64,000 nucleotides of DNA from contig JAUPFP010000015.1 in NCBI GenBank assembly GCA_036925085.1, positions 3,230,426 through 3,294,425 of the forward strand, in the 5' to 3' direction. Positions 22,115 through 35,169 of this stretch are shown here, in pieces. Each line of letters opens with the position of its first letter. Positions within the stretch are counted from its first letter, which is position 1. Source of the stretch: Brachycybe producta. Its lineage: Eukaryota; Arthropoda; Diplopoda; Playtdesmida; Andrognathidae. Both the position numbers and the translations under genes were made by a program. The notes beneath the pieces were generated by a model that worked only from the letters and a program-made list of their open reading frames with translations, was not told the DNA's origin and did no database searches.

Positions 22115-23345
22115 GCTCATTTTTTGAAAAATTGTTTAAATTCAAGATATATTGAATTTGTCTTTAAAGATTTTCTCTTATATTGGCAACAGCTTGATTT
22201 AAGATCTTATTTCTTTTCATTTATTCTTAAAAGAAACTTCTCTTTTTACATTTCCGTTACATTTTTTTTTTCTTCTTCTTCAGTGAATTTCATGAAGGAA
22301 ATGTTATTTTTTTTAGTTTCACTTGAAGGTTTCACTTTTTTTTGTTGTTGTTGTTGTTTTCTTTTTTCATTTGCTGTTTTCTTAACTTAATCCTGGCTTA
22401 TGTATGTCTCATAATATTTTTTTTGTATATAAAAAAGAAGGCTGCAAAGCATAAATGTAATAATGTTATGTGTTATGTGTATGGAACAAGTTAATGATAA
22501 AAGTAAATTTTGTTGTGTTCATTTTTTTTTACCAGGCTTTTTTCTATACTTGATTTTTGTTATATTTTTTGATGCGACACAAATCGTCATTGTAGTCAAT
22601 TTTGGTTGAAGGTTTTCTGATCCATGCAAATGTGGTGGCACTATCATATTATTTAACGCATGACACAAGCTCTAATTAAGGATGAAAAACTTGTCTTTTG
22701 TTTCTTGTATAAAGAATATAAAACCCCATCAAAAAATTGACTTTCAGAGGTGTGACACCTTGTGTGGTGTCTATATCTCTATCAAAGCCAAAGCATTGTT
22801 GATATAAATTAGAAAGTCATCTTTGAGATTTAACTTCAGGTCCAGAGAGTTTTGTGTATGTCTCTACCTTCTTGTGGTTTGTAAAATTTAAAAACATAAT
22901 TTTAATTGTATAAAAAGATTTTATGCTTGAAAAAAAAAACATAACCACATCTAACCTACAAGTTTAAGGTACTGTAATGTATTTAAGGTTTAAAAGCTTA
23001 AAGTAAGCCTTCAAGCTTTTATGGATTGCTATTGATCACACGTCACTTTGCTTGGCAATTTGATAGGTTTTAATTGGAATCCTCATTCTAATGTAATTAT
23101 TGAAAGTTTGCTTACATTATTAAAGAAAGGGGGGGATATGGTGTGTTTTTCATCAGGATTATAGGAAACACCAACACAACATTTTGGATATATAAATTTT
23201 TTTTTTTGAAATTTCATGTATTCTTATGGGATATAAAGCCATGGTTTCGATGATATACGACCAATACAGTATGTATTGGCAATTCGGAATAGTGGTGTCA
23301 AAACGACGTCGCAGCCGACGCGTTTCTTGCGTCCACGCGTTCTAA
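22115..23345. other. Unannotated AT-rich stretch
   Basis: No gene, element boundary or strong repeat was recognised apart from T-runs and a GTT run near 22345. The region 23280-23345 is CpG-richer. Confidence 0.4.
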
Positions 23346-23533
23346 AGGATCTCTCACACCAAACCGGCCCGAATCGGCTAGAAGCCAGATGCATTCCGGT
23401 CGCTGTTTTTACATTCTACCGGACTCAGTGTGGGTTTACCTATACGAATTTTTGATTTTTAATCCTTCCAGAATTTTCCTTTCCATCCGGAATTTTTCTT
23501 TCCGATTCGAGGCTGTCTAGTGTGGGAGATGCT
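23346..23533. mobile_element. Harbinger-like MITE
   Basis: The TIR AGGATCTCTCACACC faces a right end reading AGCATCTCCCACACT in reverse complement. Both arms contain CGAATCGG. TAA flanks each side (23343-23345 and 23534-23536). It is 188 bp and non-coding. Confidence 0.65.
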
Positions 23534-23536
23534 TAA

Positions 23537-24592
23537 AGGAACTGACCAAAAATATATTTCGTCTTATCCAATTCTTTTTTCCTTGTTAAACGATTTTTTA
23601 AACCCATATTTATCTCGCTGAGAAATATTTACTCATAAGACTACTTGTGGTATCCTGTAAAAATGATAGAATTTTTAGATTTACAAAAAAAAAATCACGA
23701 TTTTTTTATATTTATTATTAGTTTCTATGAATGTTTTAAAAAATGGTTGTGTATACAAATGTGGCTGTTTGAATGTGAACACACATACAACTAGTATTAA
23801 AAAAAATTGTATGAAAATGTCTATTTGCGCTTGACATTATATGAGTATGTAGGCAGATTTTATTGGCGCGAGAAAAAAAAATGGTTCCTTTATGTCTCGA
23901 ATAGCCTTGAAGAATACTGCAGGCAAAAGGGGGTCGTGTTGTATAAGAAGAAGGAAAGAGACCTGGCACACATAAGAAAACACACAGATACACCACTGGC
24001 ACAAAAAGAAAACGAGACAAGAAGAAAAAGGGATCGATAAAAAAGGATATTTCCTGAATGTGGTTTAGCCGAAATAATATTCAACACACAGGGTCATGCT
24101 GCAATTTGTGAAATGTCTTTTGGGTTACTACTGCTACTGCGTAACACTTATTTTTTGTAGAATATTTTCTCACGTTTCTGCTAGTTCTATTTTTCAATAA
24201 AATATATCTTTTAAATCAGAAATTTCAAATTTAATCATTTTAAAAAATGTATCAGATATTGATTGAAAATTTTCATAAATTTAAAATCAAAATTGTATGC
24301 TTATTAGTAAAAAATATATATATATTCTGAGGGTTGTACTGCGGTTAGATTAGTTTTATCTAATCAATAAACATCTATTCATCTATAAAAATGTTGAGGT
24401 GAACCGCAATTTCCATAAAATAACATGGTGGATGATAGTTTTAAGCTTTATATAATGTAAATGCATTTAGGCGTGTATTTTGTCCAAAGAAAAACATAGG
24501 ATTAAGAAGCTTATTCATTGTGACAAAATGTGTAGCTCAGGGGTGACAATATAGCTGGCCAAATATTTGTTGTTGAATTCTTTTACATACAC
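23537..24592. other. Unannotated AT-rich stretch
   Basis: Overlapping frames of 65-94 codons on both strands at 23736-24087 are mutual shadows without recognisable motifs. No gene was supported. Confidence 0.4.
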
Positions 24593-25330
24593 ACTGTCAG
24601 TGACGCACGCAGGATAATTTCATAGGGGGGCGATTCCCAGCGCCACTGCATGGGTACAAGGCGCCCTTGTGCAAACTTGACAAGACAAAGGGGGACTTCT
24701 AGGGTCATTTGAGCGCTCCTGAGGCATTTTTAGAGCTTTTAGAGCATTTAAATATTTTTCGACTTTTGGTCGTTTTTTGGAAAAAGCCAAAAGAGGCTTT
24801 TGAATCATTTTTTCAGATTTTAAAAATTCTTGAATCCTTGTGATTTTAAAACCGTTTTGGGACTTCTGGGGCCAGTTGTGCGATCCTGGGGCATTTTCAG
24901 AGCTTTTAGAGCATTTTAAATATTTTTTGGCCATGCATACTGTGTACCTTATACAATGTGTACGTAAAAGAATTTAGGCAGATATGAAAAAAAAATGTAA
25001 GGAAATCGTCTGCTTATGGGCAGAATAAAACATCACGTCATTCTGAGGGAATGTGATGGGAAAAAAAGGGCTCAACGTGGCCGAGAAGTCTGAAAAGGCT
25101 TAAAAAGGGCAAAGATTCAAGAATTTTTTTTAAATTCGACAAAATGGGGAAAAATCAAGTCTAATTAATACATTTTTTCTTTCGAAAAAACAGTCATAAA
25201 TCGGGAAAAAAATGAAATGCTGTAAATAACCACTAAAAGGACTGAACGGTGCCCAGAAGTCTCAAGAAGCCTTTTTAAAAGCCAAACATTGGAGAATTTG
25301 TATAATTAAAAAAATTGTGTGAAAACAGGG
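24593..25330. repeat. Decayed dispersed element with internal duplications
   Basis: TCAGTGACGCACGCAGGATA at 24598 resembles the CAGTGGCG.A..CAGG end seen in several invertebrate DNA transposons. A module with TTTTAGAGCTTTTAGAGCAT occurs at about 24730 and again at about 24895, and a related module occurs at 44615-44690. A second module (GAAGTCT..AA..GC..TTTAAA) occurs at 25085 and 25255. A 104-codon minus frame (24934-24620) crosses the duplication and is not a recognisable protein. Confidence 0.5.
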
Positions 25331-26520
25331 TTGCCATGGCCTCCAATCTGAAAGTCATGAATGAAAACATAGAAATGTTAGCAGGGAATTAGAATATTTT
25401 TTAAAAAAAGTCAGAAAAAACTAGCTACTCTGTAGTAGGGGAACATGTTTGTGTGATAGTCATAGTGATGTTTGTTATTAACTTATTAAGAAGAAGAATA
25501 GCATTTATTGCTCTCTGGTCACCAACATGACAAGCGGACAAGCGACTCAGAATACAGGTCAATACAATAATGTACATACAGTGAAAACAAATAATCAGGT
25601 TTAAGATAGTACAATACTAGAAAAGTGAAAACATAGGGCAAACAAGCAAAATAACATGGGAATGAATAGGTATATTTTCTAATTTGTTTTTGGAAAGAAA
25701 AAAAACCTGGAGTATATATATCTAACTAGGATATGGAAAACCTGGAAAAGTCATAATTTTGTGGGCATATATATTGGCATATTTTACAAAATTATAACTA
25801 GTGACAAAATCAATATACAAGATCAGTTATTTTTTTGTTGATATATTGCATATTATACTTTCAATAGTTATGTGATTTTGCCAAACACAATAACAGTTAC
25901 TGGTGGTGGTCGTCGTCGTGGTGGTAGTGATTCTGATGAGATTGATATAATTTTTATTACTAACTTGTAATGAATGTTGGCAGCTGTCCATTTTCGTTCA
26001 ATTAATTACACCCCACATTCGGAATGAAATTGTCTGCAATCTCACTAACTTCTTATTGGCCTCAATATACTGTACAGTAAAAAAAAAGTCCATCTAGTTA
26101 CTAACTTTCATTCTACCCTTTTAAAACCCGTTTTTATTTCAAGAACTTGACTGGTCAATTGTGACCTGAGTGAAACTTTTTTGGGGGGGGGGGGATTAGC
26201 AACTGTCAAAGTAAATTAAGCTAAAAGTCGATTTAATTGACATTTTTGGAAGCACAAGAATGAGGTAATGATGTTAAAGACTCTTTGGGATAAAAAAAAG
26301 AAGAAAATCTATAAGATTATGTCATTGTCAACTTTTCAATCCTATTATAAAGATGGTCCAAAATAGATTATGTTGTCTTATTATAATCCTAAGGTTTTTG
26401 TGTTGTTGTTGTTTTTTTTCTTCTCATAAACGCATTTTCTTATATAGTTAGGTCCAAGTTCGGTAAAGAACAGTGACACTTGAAGTAAACTTATCACTTG
26501 TTATTCAATAAATATTTTAA
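25331..26520. other. Unannotated stretch
   Basis: It holds GGT/CGT repeats near 25903-25925 and a G-run near 26184. No gene was seen. Confidence 0.4.
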
Positions 26521-27005
26521 TACCTCGTTTCCATTATAAAAATTAACTGCAGTTACGTAATCAGTTGATCGTTTTGTGTTTCCATTTTTAAAACACTTAA
26601 CTGTTGTTAAATGATCTTTGTCACTTCCTATTCGGTTTCACTTCTTGTTAAACATTTGTGCATTTTTGTGAAACTTTCACAATCCACCCTGTTGTTTGTA
26701 GCCTAAATTTGTTTGAATACATAAAGAGATGTATTTAACCATTTAATATGGTTAACTACATTTGTATTTGAAAAATTACTTTGTAACTTTTAGCTCTGCC
26801 ATAAGGCGTTTTTGGCAAAGGCCTGTGGCAGAGAGACAAAAGTACAATTACAGTATGGCAGATTACATTGTCAAAATCCAAAGATATAAACCCTCTGTGT
26901 GTCAATGCATTGAAGTTAACGTCATTGTTCAGAAATTTAGTCATGGTTAATGTAACTAACATTTGTTTGCACTAGAAAATTAACTATGGTTATCTTTTTA
27001 ACAGG
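26521..27005. mobile_element. Non-autonomous element, same family as 47737-48068, with an insertion
   Basis: TACCTCGTTTCCATTATAAA, TGTTGTTTGTAG.CTAAATTT and GATGTATTTAACCATT match the 47.7-kb element in order. About 135 bp at 26772-26905 is absent from the other copy. It carries the hairpin GCTCTGCCA...TGGCAGAG and sequence resembling 54165-54240. Confidence 0.65.
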
Positions 27006-27982
27006 AATTACATTTTGGTGTTGAAACGAGCTATAAACATTTTTTGGTGAATATTTTCTGAATTGTGGTCTAACGGCTGTATTCTAAAACATTCCTTAAT
27101 CCAAAGTGAAACTTAAAGCTAAACTTAAAAGCTCTTTAGAGGCTTACCATAGAGAGTTTTGTCTAGCATCATGATTTAACCTTAACTTTATTTTAAGCAA
27201 CGTTTTTGAATACGGGGGGGGGTAAGTTTAACTATTGATTTAGACATTTGAACATTGATCAACTTTACTTAATTACTGTAATTCTGGCTTTTTAGATTTT
27301 TAGTAGACATTCTTTTTAAATTCTTCACATTTTCAATAAAGTTTATTTATGAAAATATCTTTTTAGTATTTTTAATCAAAATGTTTCTTTAAGAAACGCT
27401 TTCTCTAGTATAAAAGATATATTGTAATATATAACCTCTTATGTCTTTATAAGGTCTGTCATGTGTTTTTTTGTTTTGATGTGTTTGCATAATACATTCG
27501 TAGTTTCATCAACATATTCATGAAAACAAAAACAAAAAAAGGATTTTTGTCAATATCCAATAAAATTCTGAGAATGTTTTTTTTTGTATATTCCATCATG
27601 AATCCAATTTTTGTTTTGTTTTGCAACAATTAAGTTTAATGTTGCACGTTATTTTGGATTTTTTCTTCTTCCTCTGCCTGTCAGCAGAATAAAAAAAATA
27701 TTTCAATCTGATTTTATCCTCTAACATCATGAAATACATATAAAACAAACTTCCAATACAGTATGTAGTCTTCTTGTTTTATTTATTCAGAGGATTTTTG
27801 TTGTTGTTGTTGAAAATAAGTAGACTTTTGTTCAAAATCCTTTTCATTCCAATTTTAGCTACAATAAAATTCGATTTCCATTTGAATATCAATAATGCTG
27901 CTATATAATTTAATATATTGTACAGGGTGGAAATAATGTCATGTTACCCCCTCTACAAAATAAAAAAGGTATTGAATAATTA

Positions 27983-28640
27983 TTGCTCGGATTTTTACGC
28001 AAATATCAAACAAATATTTCTCAATTTGTGTCCCAGGTGCCAATTTCGAAGTAATCATCATCATCATCATTATTACAGCAACTACAATTATGTTTTTTTC
28101 TTATCAAAAACACTGGTTAGAGGCTAGATGTCTGGTTAATATCATTTGTCAACTAGAGTTGTAGCCTCTAACCAGTATTTTTGATTGAAAAAACCATAAA
28201 GCAGAGGACACACATACGGAAAATCAGCCAAGAATATAAGGCCAGAAAAGAATTTTCGTAAGAATTTCAAATTCTGGCCGATTTTCTGGTAAGAAAAAAA
28301 AGTTGAGATTGGCTCAAATTTTTCTTTGCACAGAATCTTGTTTTAATATTCTGACCAATTAGAGCAGCTCAAACCACCTAATAAAATCAACCCCTCACTT
28401 TTTAATAAAGAGAGGGGTGCAAGGTTGTGCCCTAAAGCCTAAAGATCATTTTTACCATTATAAAGACAGATAAGAATATTACTTTTCTTTTTCTTTTCTG
28501 GGGAGATTTTTCGAAAAAAAAATTCCGTATGTGTGTCTCCCGCTTAATTGTTGGTTGATCTAAACGAGATTGTTGGGTTGGCACTTGGACCACACAGATT
28601 GAGAAATATTTGCTTGATATTGCATAAAAATCCGAGCCAT
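27983..28640. mobile_element. hAT-like MITE interrupted by a second element
   Basis: The outer arms (GCTCGGATTTTTACGCAAAT and the inverted ATTGCATAAAAATCCGAGCC) match the 57036 family. Its interior is interrupted by the element at 28200-28544. Removing that leaves a normal-sized copy of about 310 bp. Confidence 0.8.
28200..28544. mobile_element. Harbinger-like MITE nested in a hAT-like MITE
   Basis: The TIR AGCAGAGGACACACATACGG faces the right end AGCGGGAGACACACATACGG (reverse complement), flanked by TAA at 28197-28199 and 28545-28547. It is 345 bp. The imperfect palindrome also extends into the interior, where GGCCAGAAAAGAATTTTCG faces CGATTTTC. Confidence 0.85.
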
Positions 28641-29100
28641 CAGGTAATATGATATAAAACAATGTAACAATTTATGCAAGAAAAAAAGGATCACAAGACA
28701 TTGTGACCACTCTGTATTATGTGTTCCAGTAGTCTTTTGGTTTATTTTGATGTCAATTTCATTGCGTGCCATTATATTTGTTGTTAGTCACAACAGATGA
28801 ATTCTGTAATTATTAGGTCAAGGTTGTCTTGTTTCATGAAAAAAGCGGCAAACTTACGCTCGAGCATAATAAAAGGATTGCAGTTGGTTTATTATGCATA
28901 ATATATATATATACGGCAGTATACTGTATATATACAAGTAGGCCTGCCTATATATGTGTGTTTTTGGCAAGGAGTGTAGGAGAAGTTGCTTGTGTGCATT
29001 ATGGATTAACAAATTGCTTTCTTCCTTGGTGTGTTGTTAATTTCTGTTTTATACAGGATCTTAGCTTAAAAACATCCTCAAGCTATATGTTACTTAAGGC

Positions 29101-30606
29101 CCTGTAATTATGTCTATGCAAAATGATAAGAGGAAGTGGCAATCTATTGATTAAGACAGGGAGATTTTCAAATTGGATCTTTTAGGAACCATGTGTAACT
29201 TTTTTTTAACATAACAAAATGCCATTGAGTCAAGGGAACATGAAGGGCAATTATCTATAATACATTTGAACACACTCACTTGGTATATTTTATGCTGTTT
29301 TTAAAGATTAAATTTAAATTGTTAACTAAAATAGGCTTGAAAAATGGACGGTCTTAAGGTGGTTTTAAAGTGTAAGCAGCTCTCGAACTCTTGTTTATTA
29401 TTTCTTTATATGTCTATATTATAATTGTAAAGTAAATAAAATTTCAATTTTTTTAAAGTGTTCATTTTAAAAATAATCAAAAATGTCTGATTTAAATAAA
29501 AAAACCTCACTTTTTTATTTTTTTTTTAAATTATGATTTTTAACAACCCTGACTGAATTTTAATTTAAAAGTTGAAAAAAGTTAAAATAACAAAAAAAAG
29601 CTCAATTATTTCCACCCATTTCTACTTTAAACTTTGACTTGTTTTACCTAACTTACAGTAGACCTTGATGTCCCTACATATAGGGAATTTTTTTGGTGCC
29701 ATGTGCTGTTTTTTCAGCAAGTTAGCCTGTGCTACAAACCTTTTAAGAGTGGTCATTTGACTTTTAAATGACCCCTTTGTTCAATGAGTTTGCAACTTTT
29801 GTTATTAAAATTAAATTTCAGTACACTTTTTTTAAATTCAGCAAATTTTAGGTGAATTATTTTTCTGAGTTTTTACATACAGCAGGATGTTATCTACATT
29901 TTATTTTCTATGAACTAATAATTCAAATGTCAGATGGAGAAATATCGTGCCAAGTTCACCTGGCAGTGTTTTTTGTGCCATTTACGGTTAACTTTAATAG
30001 TTACTTTTTTTTAGGTAGTTTTTTTGGGGATATCGTTTCCACACATTTCATATTTTTCTGTAATAATGTTTTTTTTTTTATTTACAAACTACCGCCTTCA
30101 TGTACAAAAGTTTGAAATTGCATTCAATTGTTGAAGTGAAGAAAAAAAAACTAATCATTGTTCACACACATATTTTGGTCAAATGTATGCATATATGTAT
30201 AAATATAAGTACATAGTAGTGATTGCATTGCGTTCTTTATAAAATGTCTCCACCCTTGTAGTAACAATAATTTTTATTAGACTACATTGTATGTTGCACT
30301 ATTATTGAAATGTTTTGCCATGTAATAGCATCGTAAATTTGTATAGTTTTTAATGAGTTTTTTTTTGTGTGTGCTCCTTGTAGAGAGAAAAGAAAAATAG
30401 ATAAATTACGTTTCAGTATGCAGAATATTTACACGGTTTTTTTGTTTAGTTGAATTACGCTTTTTTTTCTCCTCAGAACCAGACAATTTTGTATCTGAAA
30501 AAAAAAATAAAGAGTTGAGTAAAAGAAAAGTAGTTGAATCACTTAACAGTATTTTCAGGTTGATATTTTTTTCAAAATAAACTTTATATACTCAGAAATT
30601 ATAAAA
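29101..30606. other. AT-rich stretch with repeat fragments
   Basis: Fragments of the CTTAAGGTGGTTTTAAAGTG family lie near 29350 and 30520-30605. No gene was seen. Confidence 0.45.
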
Positions 30607-30856
30607 AAACTAGTAGGGTAACCCGTCAAAAATGACGGGAGCCAAATTCACAGGCAATTGTGCCCAGCAATAGAATTTTTTTCCTCCGCCCTTTTATGAC
30701 GTCAGACCAAGTAACAAACCAATTAGAAATTGAAAAGTGCGGAGTTTGACATCAGACCAAGTAACAAACCAATTAGAAATTGATGACGTTCATAAAAGGG
30801 GCGGAGCAAAAGAAATTCTAATGCTGGGTACAATTGCCCGTGATAAATTCTAGTTT
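30607..30856. mobile_element. Foldback element with internal tandem repeat
   Basis: The ends AAACTAG and CTAGTTT enclose long arms: GGCAATTGTGCCCAGCAATA faces the inverted GGCAATTGTACCCAGCATTA, and CTCCGCCCTTTTATGACGTC faces an inverted copy. At the centre, AGACCAAGTAACAAACCAAT occurs twice in direct order. Confidence 0.8.
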
Positions 30857-31269
30857 AATTTCGCTAATATTATCCCTTCCCCTTTTTTATATTTGAAAGA
30901 GAAAATGAGATTTTCATTTTCTCTGGTGTGCGCATGCGCGTCGTTTGTCCCTTTTTTACTCCTTTCATTTCAATTTCAGTTTCCCCCTCCCCCTTTTTCT
31001 CCTCCACGTTTCTCTCTCTTTCTCCCCCCTTCTACCCTTTGCAACCGTTTCCCCTCTCCAATTTAATATCATGGGGGTTCTTGGATGTAGAGAGTGCAAC
31101 ATAATGTTGACCTTGAGAAAAAAAGCGGTTCATTTAAATTTATATAAATTCCGATGTGCTTACGCGTTTTTGTCCTTGTTTGCACAGCGTTACACAGGGA
31201 TACAGGAAAAAAAGATAGACGGGGCTTAATATATATATAGGGCCTATAATATCTACTTTTAAATCTTGG

Positions 31270-31690
31270 GTCATTTTCAAATTGACATGAAAATCCTTAT
31301 TTAAGATCGGTTTATGAACAAGTGATTTTCAAACTCTTTGATTATTCTGTCTTTCAAATGAGCAAAATTAAGATACTAGAAAGTGCTTTAGAAACTGGAA
31401 GGGTAGCTTAATAATTTAAAGGGTCATTTTATTTTTACTATTTTTCAAAATAAACCTTTTATATACACAAATTCTGCATTAAAATCGGATCATTTTTAAA
31501 CTGACATAAAAAGTTTATTTAAAAAGATACTAGTATGAAAATACTCGTAGGTGATGAGTTGCCCTTCTAGTTTCTAAAACACATTCAAGTTTATCTTACT
31601 GAAAGACACAACACATATACAGAAACAAGCTCCTGAAATAAAAAATAACCAGAGTTTGAGAGACGTTTACACTTTAAAACTACCTTAAGC
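31270..31690. repeat. Dispersed palindromic repeat copy
   Basis: It carries CTAGTTTCTAAAACACATTC, GAGTTTGAGAGACGTTTACA and CTTTAAAACTACCTTAAG, shared with 18.4 kb and 56.2 kb. Confidence 0.6.
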
Positions 31691-32496
31691 TCTGAACAGT
31701 TTTTTTCGATTTGATTGAATTTTTTTTTTTCTTTTCGTAGACATTTTTAATTTTCGTTTTATATAAAAAAAATTTTATATATACATTATATATATATTTT
31801 TTTTCATATCTTTTGAGGTTTATATTTTGAACAAATCCATTCTTATATTTTATCACAAAAAATGTATTTTCATTTTTTTGATCACCAAGAGAATTGGTAT
31901 TTTTTTATATGTATGTCGTGTGTTTAGGATTGCGTTGGTAATATTGCTGCCCTTTATAAATGCGCAATCACTGTTGGCAAGTAGTTGTTTTGCCTATGGT
32001 CCTTTTTTTTGGCGGAAAATCAGGGTGGGTTTTTTTTGTTAGTCTTCTACTTCCATATTCGACTTCAAAACATTTTTTTACTCCATTTGTTCTCTTTTGT
32101 TGCATTGGGATTTGGCTATATGATAAAAGAAAATAGGCATTCTTGTTTTTCATATTTTGATGTGTAACATGACAGGCTTTAGAAAATGAGTATATATGCA
32201 TATGGATCTAATAACATTAAGGGGCTGGCTCTCTTTTTATGTACAGGATGTGTCCAAAAAAAGTGTAAACACACGTTTATTTTTTTAAATTTCATTTTAT
32301 AATTTTATAATTAAGAGTAAATGTTACAATAAAGATGACATATAACAGCCATATATGTTTTATGTTTGAATGAGGCATATTACTTGGCATTACATATTCC
32401 AAAGAAGTATGTATCTATATACTGTATGTCTTCTTATGCAGTTTCCACACCTAATACATATGGTATACACGTGATAATTTAAATGCATTTAAATAA

Positions 32497-32755
32497 TAAA
32501 CGTGTTCTGTAGAGAGCCCTGTGAAGGACAAACAAACAATATGTCGAATTCAATTTATTCAGTTTAATAATCTTAAAATATTGAGTTAATACTTAAATAT
32601 AATATATAAACTATTGACAAAATATTGATTTAGTATTTCAATTTAAAATATTAATAATAAAGTCAATTTTTAGTTGGTTCATGTCCTTAACTGGATTCCG
32701 TATAATTCACCTAAACACATTTAATTTGAATTCATTTAACTCATTTGTGTACAAG
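32497..32755 (-). repeat. Dispersed repeat, copy 2 (inverted relative to 5583-5855)
   Basis: The reverse complement matches the 5.6-kb copy from CTTCACAGGGCTCT through GGAATCCAGTTAAGGACATG to AAATGAATTCAAATTAAATG. Confidence 0.85.
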
Positions 32756-32814
32756 GTATTAGAAGGAGATATATCGACATTTCTATCTGGATAAGTAGTG
32801 CCGTGTAATAAGCC

Positions 32815-33045
32815 ATAACCTCGTCAAAGCATTGCTGACAGAGGTGAGAAATTGATCTGCACACACATTAACTAATGTATACCTTGTAATTTAACGACAA
32901 TTCTCTTTGATGTCTTCCCATTCATACGTTTATGGCAATAAATCGAAGAGAATTATCGCAGTAATACAATGGATATGTTAATTAATGTTTGTGGATCAGT
33001 TTCTTACCGATGTCAGCAATACCTTGACAAGAATGGAGGACAGTT
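32815..33045. repeat. Inverted repeat pair
   Basis: The left arm (CGTCAAAGCATTGCTGACAG...AATTCTCTTTGAT) and right arm (reverse complement TTGTCAAGGTATTGCTGACA...AATTCTCTTCGAT) are each about 95 nt and roughly 80 percent identical. Confidence 0.8.
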
Positions 33046-33218
33046 TGAACACTTGAGATAATGCATCATTTAAACATGAAACATGTAATGCTATTTTATA
33101 CCTATTCTTTATCTTAACATTTACTCTTAATTATAAAATTATAAAATTAAATTTAAGAAAATAAACATGGCTGTTATTAACAAACCAAAGTTGTATACAT
33201 TTTTCGAGACACAATGTA

Positions 33219-35165
33219 TATAATAAATGAAAATAAAAAGAAAATTTAAGTTGGTGTCTAGAGTGGTGTCTACATTTGAAATGTGCTGCTGAAAATTGGA
33301 AGGGAGGAGGATGATGAGGAGGTGTATTCTTTTGTTAGAAATAATTTTTTAGGTCTTTTTTTGCCTCTTAAATATTTTTTCTTGTCAATTTTTTTTTTAT
33401 AAAAAAAAGTGATGTGAAAATATTTCTAGCAAAAAGAAGAAATTCACTTTTGTTTCGTTATACTTATAGATAATAATTAAATTGGCTTTTCGAGCATTCT
33501 TGACATAATTTAATTAAGAATGAAAATGTTCATTACTATATATGAAATTTTCTTTAGAGGCTTTTCTGTCTCTTTTATGTATAGACACACACACGTACAA
33601 GTTTCTGATTGAACAAGTCTACTTTATACGTGTATAAATATATTAAGAGAAGAAGAAGAAGAAAAAATGTATGCATTTTATATTAGATTTTTGCCCTAGT
33701 CACGCTTCTTCAACAAACTCCTTTGTGGCTTTTGAGGTTATCAATTTGGGTTTTTCAAAACTTTTGTGTATACTGTATATACTTAGGTATGTACAGTATA
33801 TTCATAATAGGGTTCTATATCTGTGTTTCACACAATTGTGTTTTCAGTTGACAATAGATGGCACTCACTTTTTTATCACTACAAGACATATAAAGAGATT
33901 TGTAGGTAGGCCTACTTGTATAATATTCATTGTTGTTTTGACAATTGATGTATTTTTTATATCATTAGCCACTTAACAGAGTATATTTTTATTCTAATTT
34001 CCTGTGATAAAAAAAATTTCATCATTAATGTTAAAAATGTCTTGACTGCTATATAATTTAATTTATAAAAAAATAAAAGTTATTGTTATTGTTATTAATT
34101 ATTATCATTCTTATTATAAGTATTAATATTATTAATAATGCTATTACTAATTATAATCATTCGTATTACTATTATTATGATTACATTTTTGTTAGGCTCC
34201 AGCGATGACAATTTATTGTAATTTGGTTTATATATTTTAATAATTTAATAATCTAATATTTGGTTATATTAGTTTTTTTTTAGTAAATTTTATATTGTGA
34301 TTATTGATTATTAAATAATTAATGTTTTAATGATCACAAAATAAAATTTACTAATGACTAATAATCAGAAATATTATTAAAATTATTAAATGTTATTATA
34401 AATATTAATAATCAATTATCAATTTTTATGTTTATCAATAACAATTATATTGTATACATTTAACAAAAGATCATACAATTGTATTATATCAAATGTTGCT
34501 ACAAAGCAATTTTTTTCTCCATTGCATTGTAAAAAAATTAACGAACATTAGTTTTAAATATATTTTTTTGGAATTAGATTCTTTTTAAAGGTAAAAACTC
34601 TATTTGATAATATCGATATTATAGTAAATTGATATTATAGTAAAAAAAAACATAAATGAAGTTCAATATAAAACAAGGTAAAAATTAGGTCTAATATTGA
34701 ATGATTGTGCGTTCACTTTTGAGGAATGATTAATTCACCTAAATAAAGACCTTTCTGGTTTATCTTTGATCTTCATCAATTCTACCTGCAGACTTTTTTT
34801 AAGGTACTCACTACTGTATACTCAAGGTTCTTAAGGGTTTTTCTCTGGTTGTGGATGTGGACAATTGTATATGTTCTATATATGTATTACAATACTAAGA
34901 TCAAGTCAGTCATCAGTGACACTGCGGGTTTCTCGAGGATATATTATTATAGCAATTCATTCTCAAAGACACATACATTACAAATACATCTTATGGTTGT
35001 TTGTTTAGCTCCTTTCTTAATTGGCATTCCTTTTAATGAACTCTGTCTAACTGAATTGGTAACATAGAAAGAACCAAACTGAGCAAATCCTTTAGGATCA
35101 ACTTATCTTCACAGTTGTGACACTATAACAAAATTGATGCTCTTTATATAGCAAAATCTACCGGT
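33219..35165. other. Very AT-rich stretch without a gene
   Basis: 33990-34450 is almost pure ATT/TTA-rich low-complexity sequence. No coding or RNA gene was seen. Confidence 0.5.
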
Positions 35166-35169
35166 ACAT

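Larger units (their letters stand above)
32242..33218. mobile_element. mariner/Tc1-like long-TIR element containing other repeats
   Basis: The outer arms begin TACAGGATGTGTCC and, in reverse complement, TACATTGTGTCTCG. Inside they share ATAATTTTATAATTAAGAGT followed by AAATGTTA as an inverted pair (32294-32330 against about 33110-33160). TA flanks both ends. The interior holds the inverted partner of the 5.6-kb repeat (32497-32755) and another inverted pair (32815-33045). No transposase frame remains. Confidence 0.65.
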
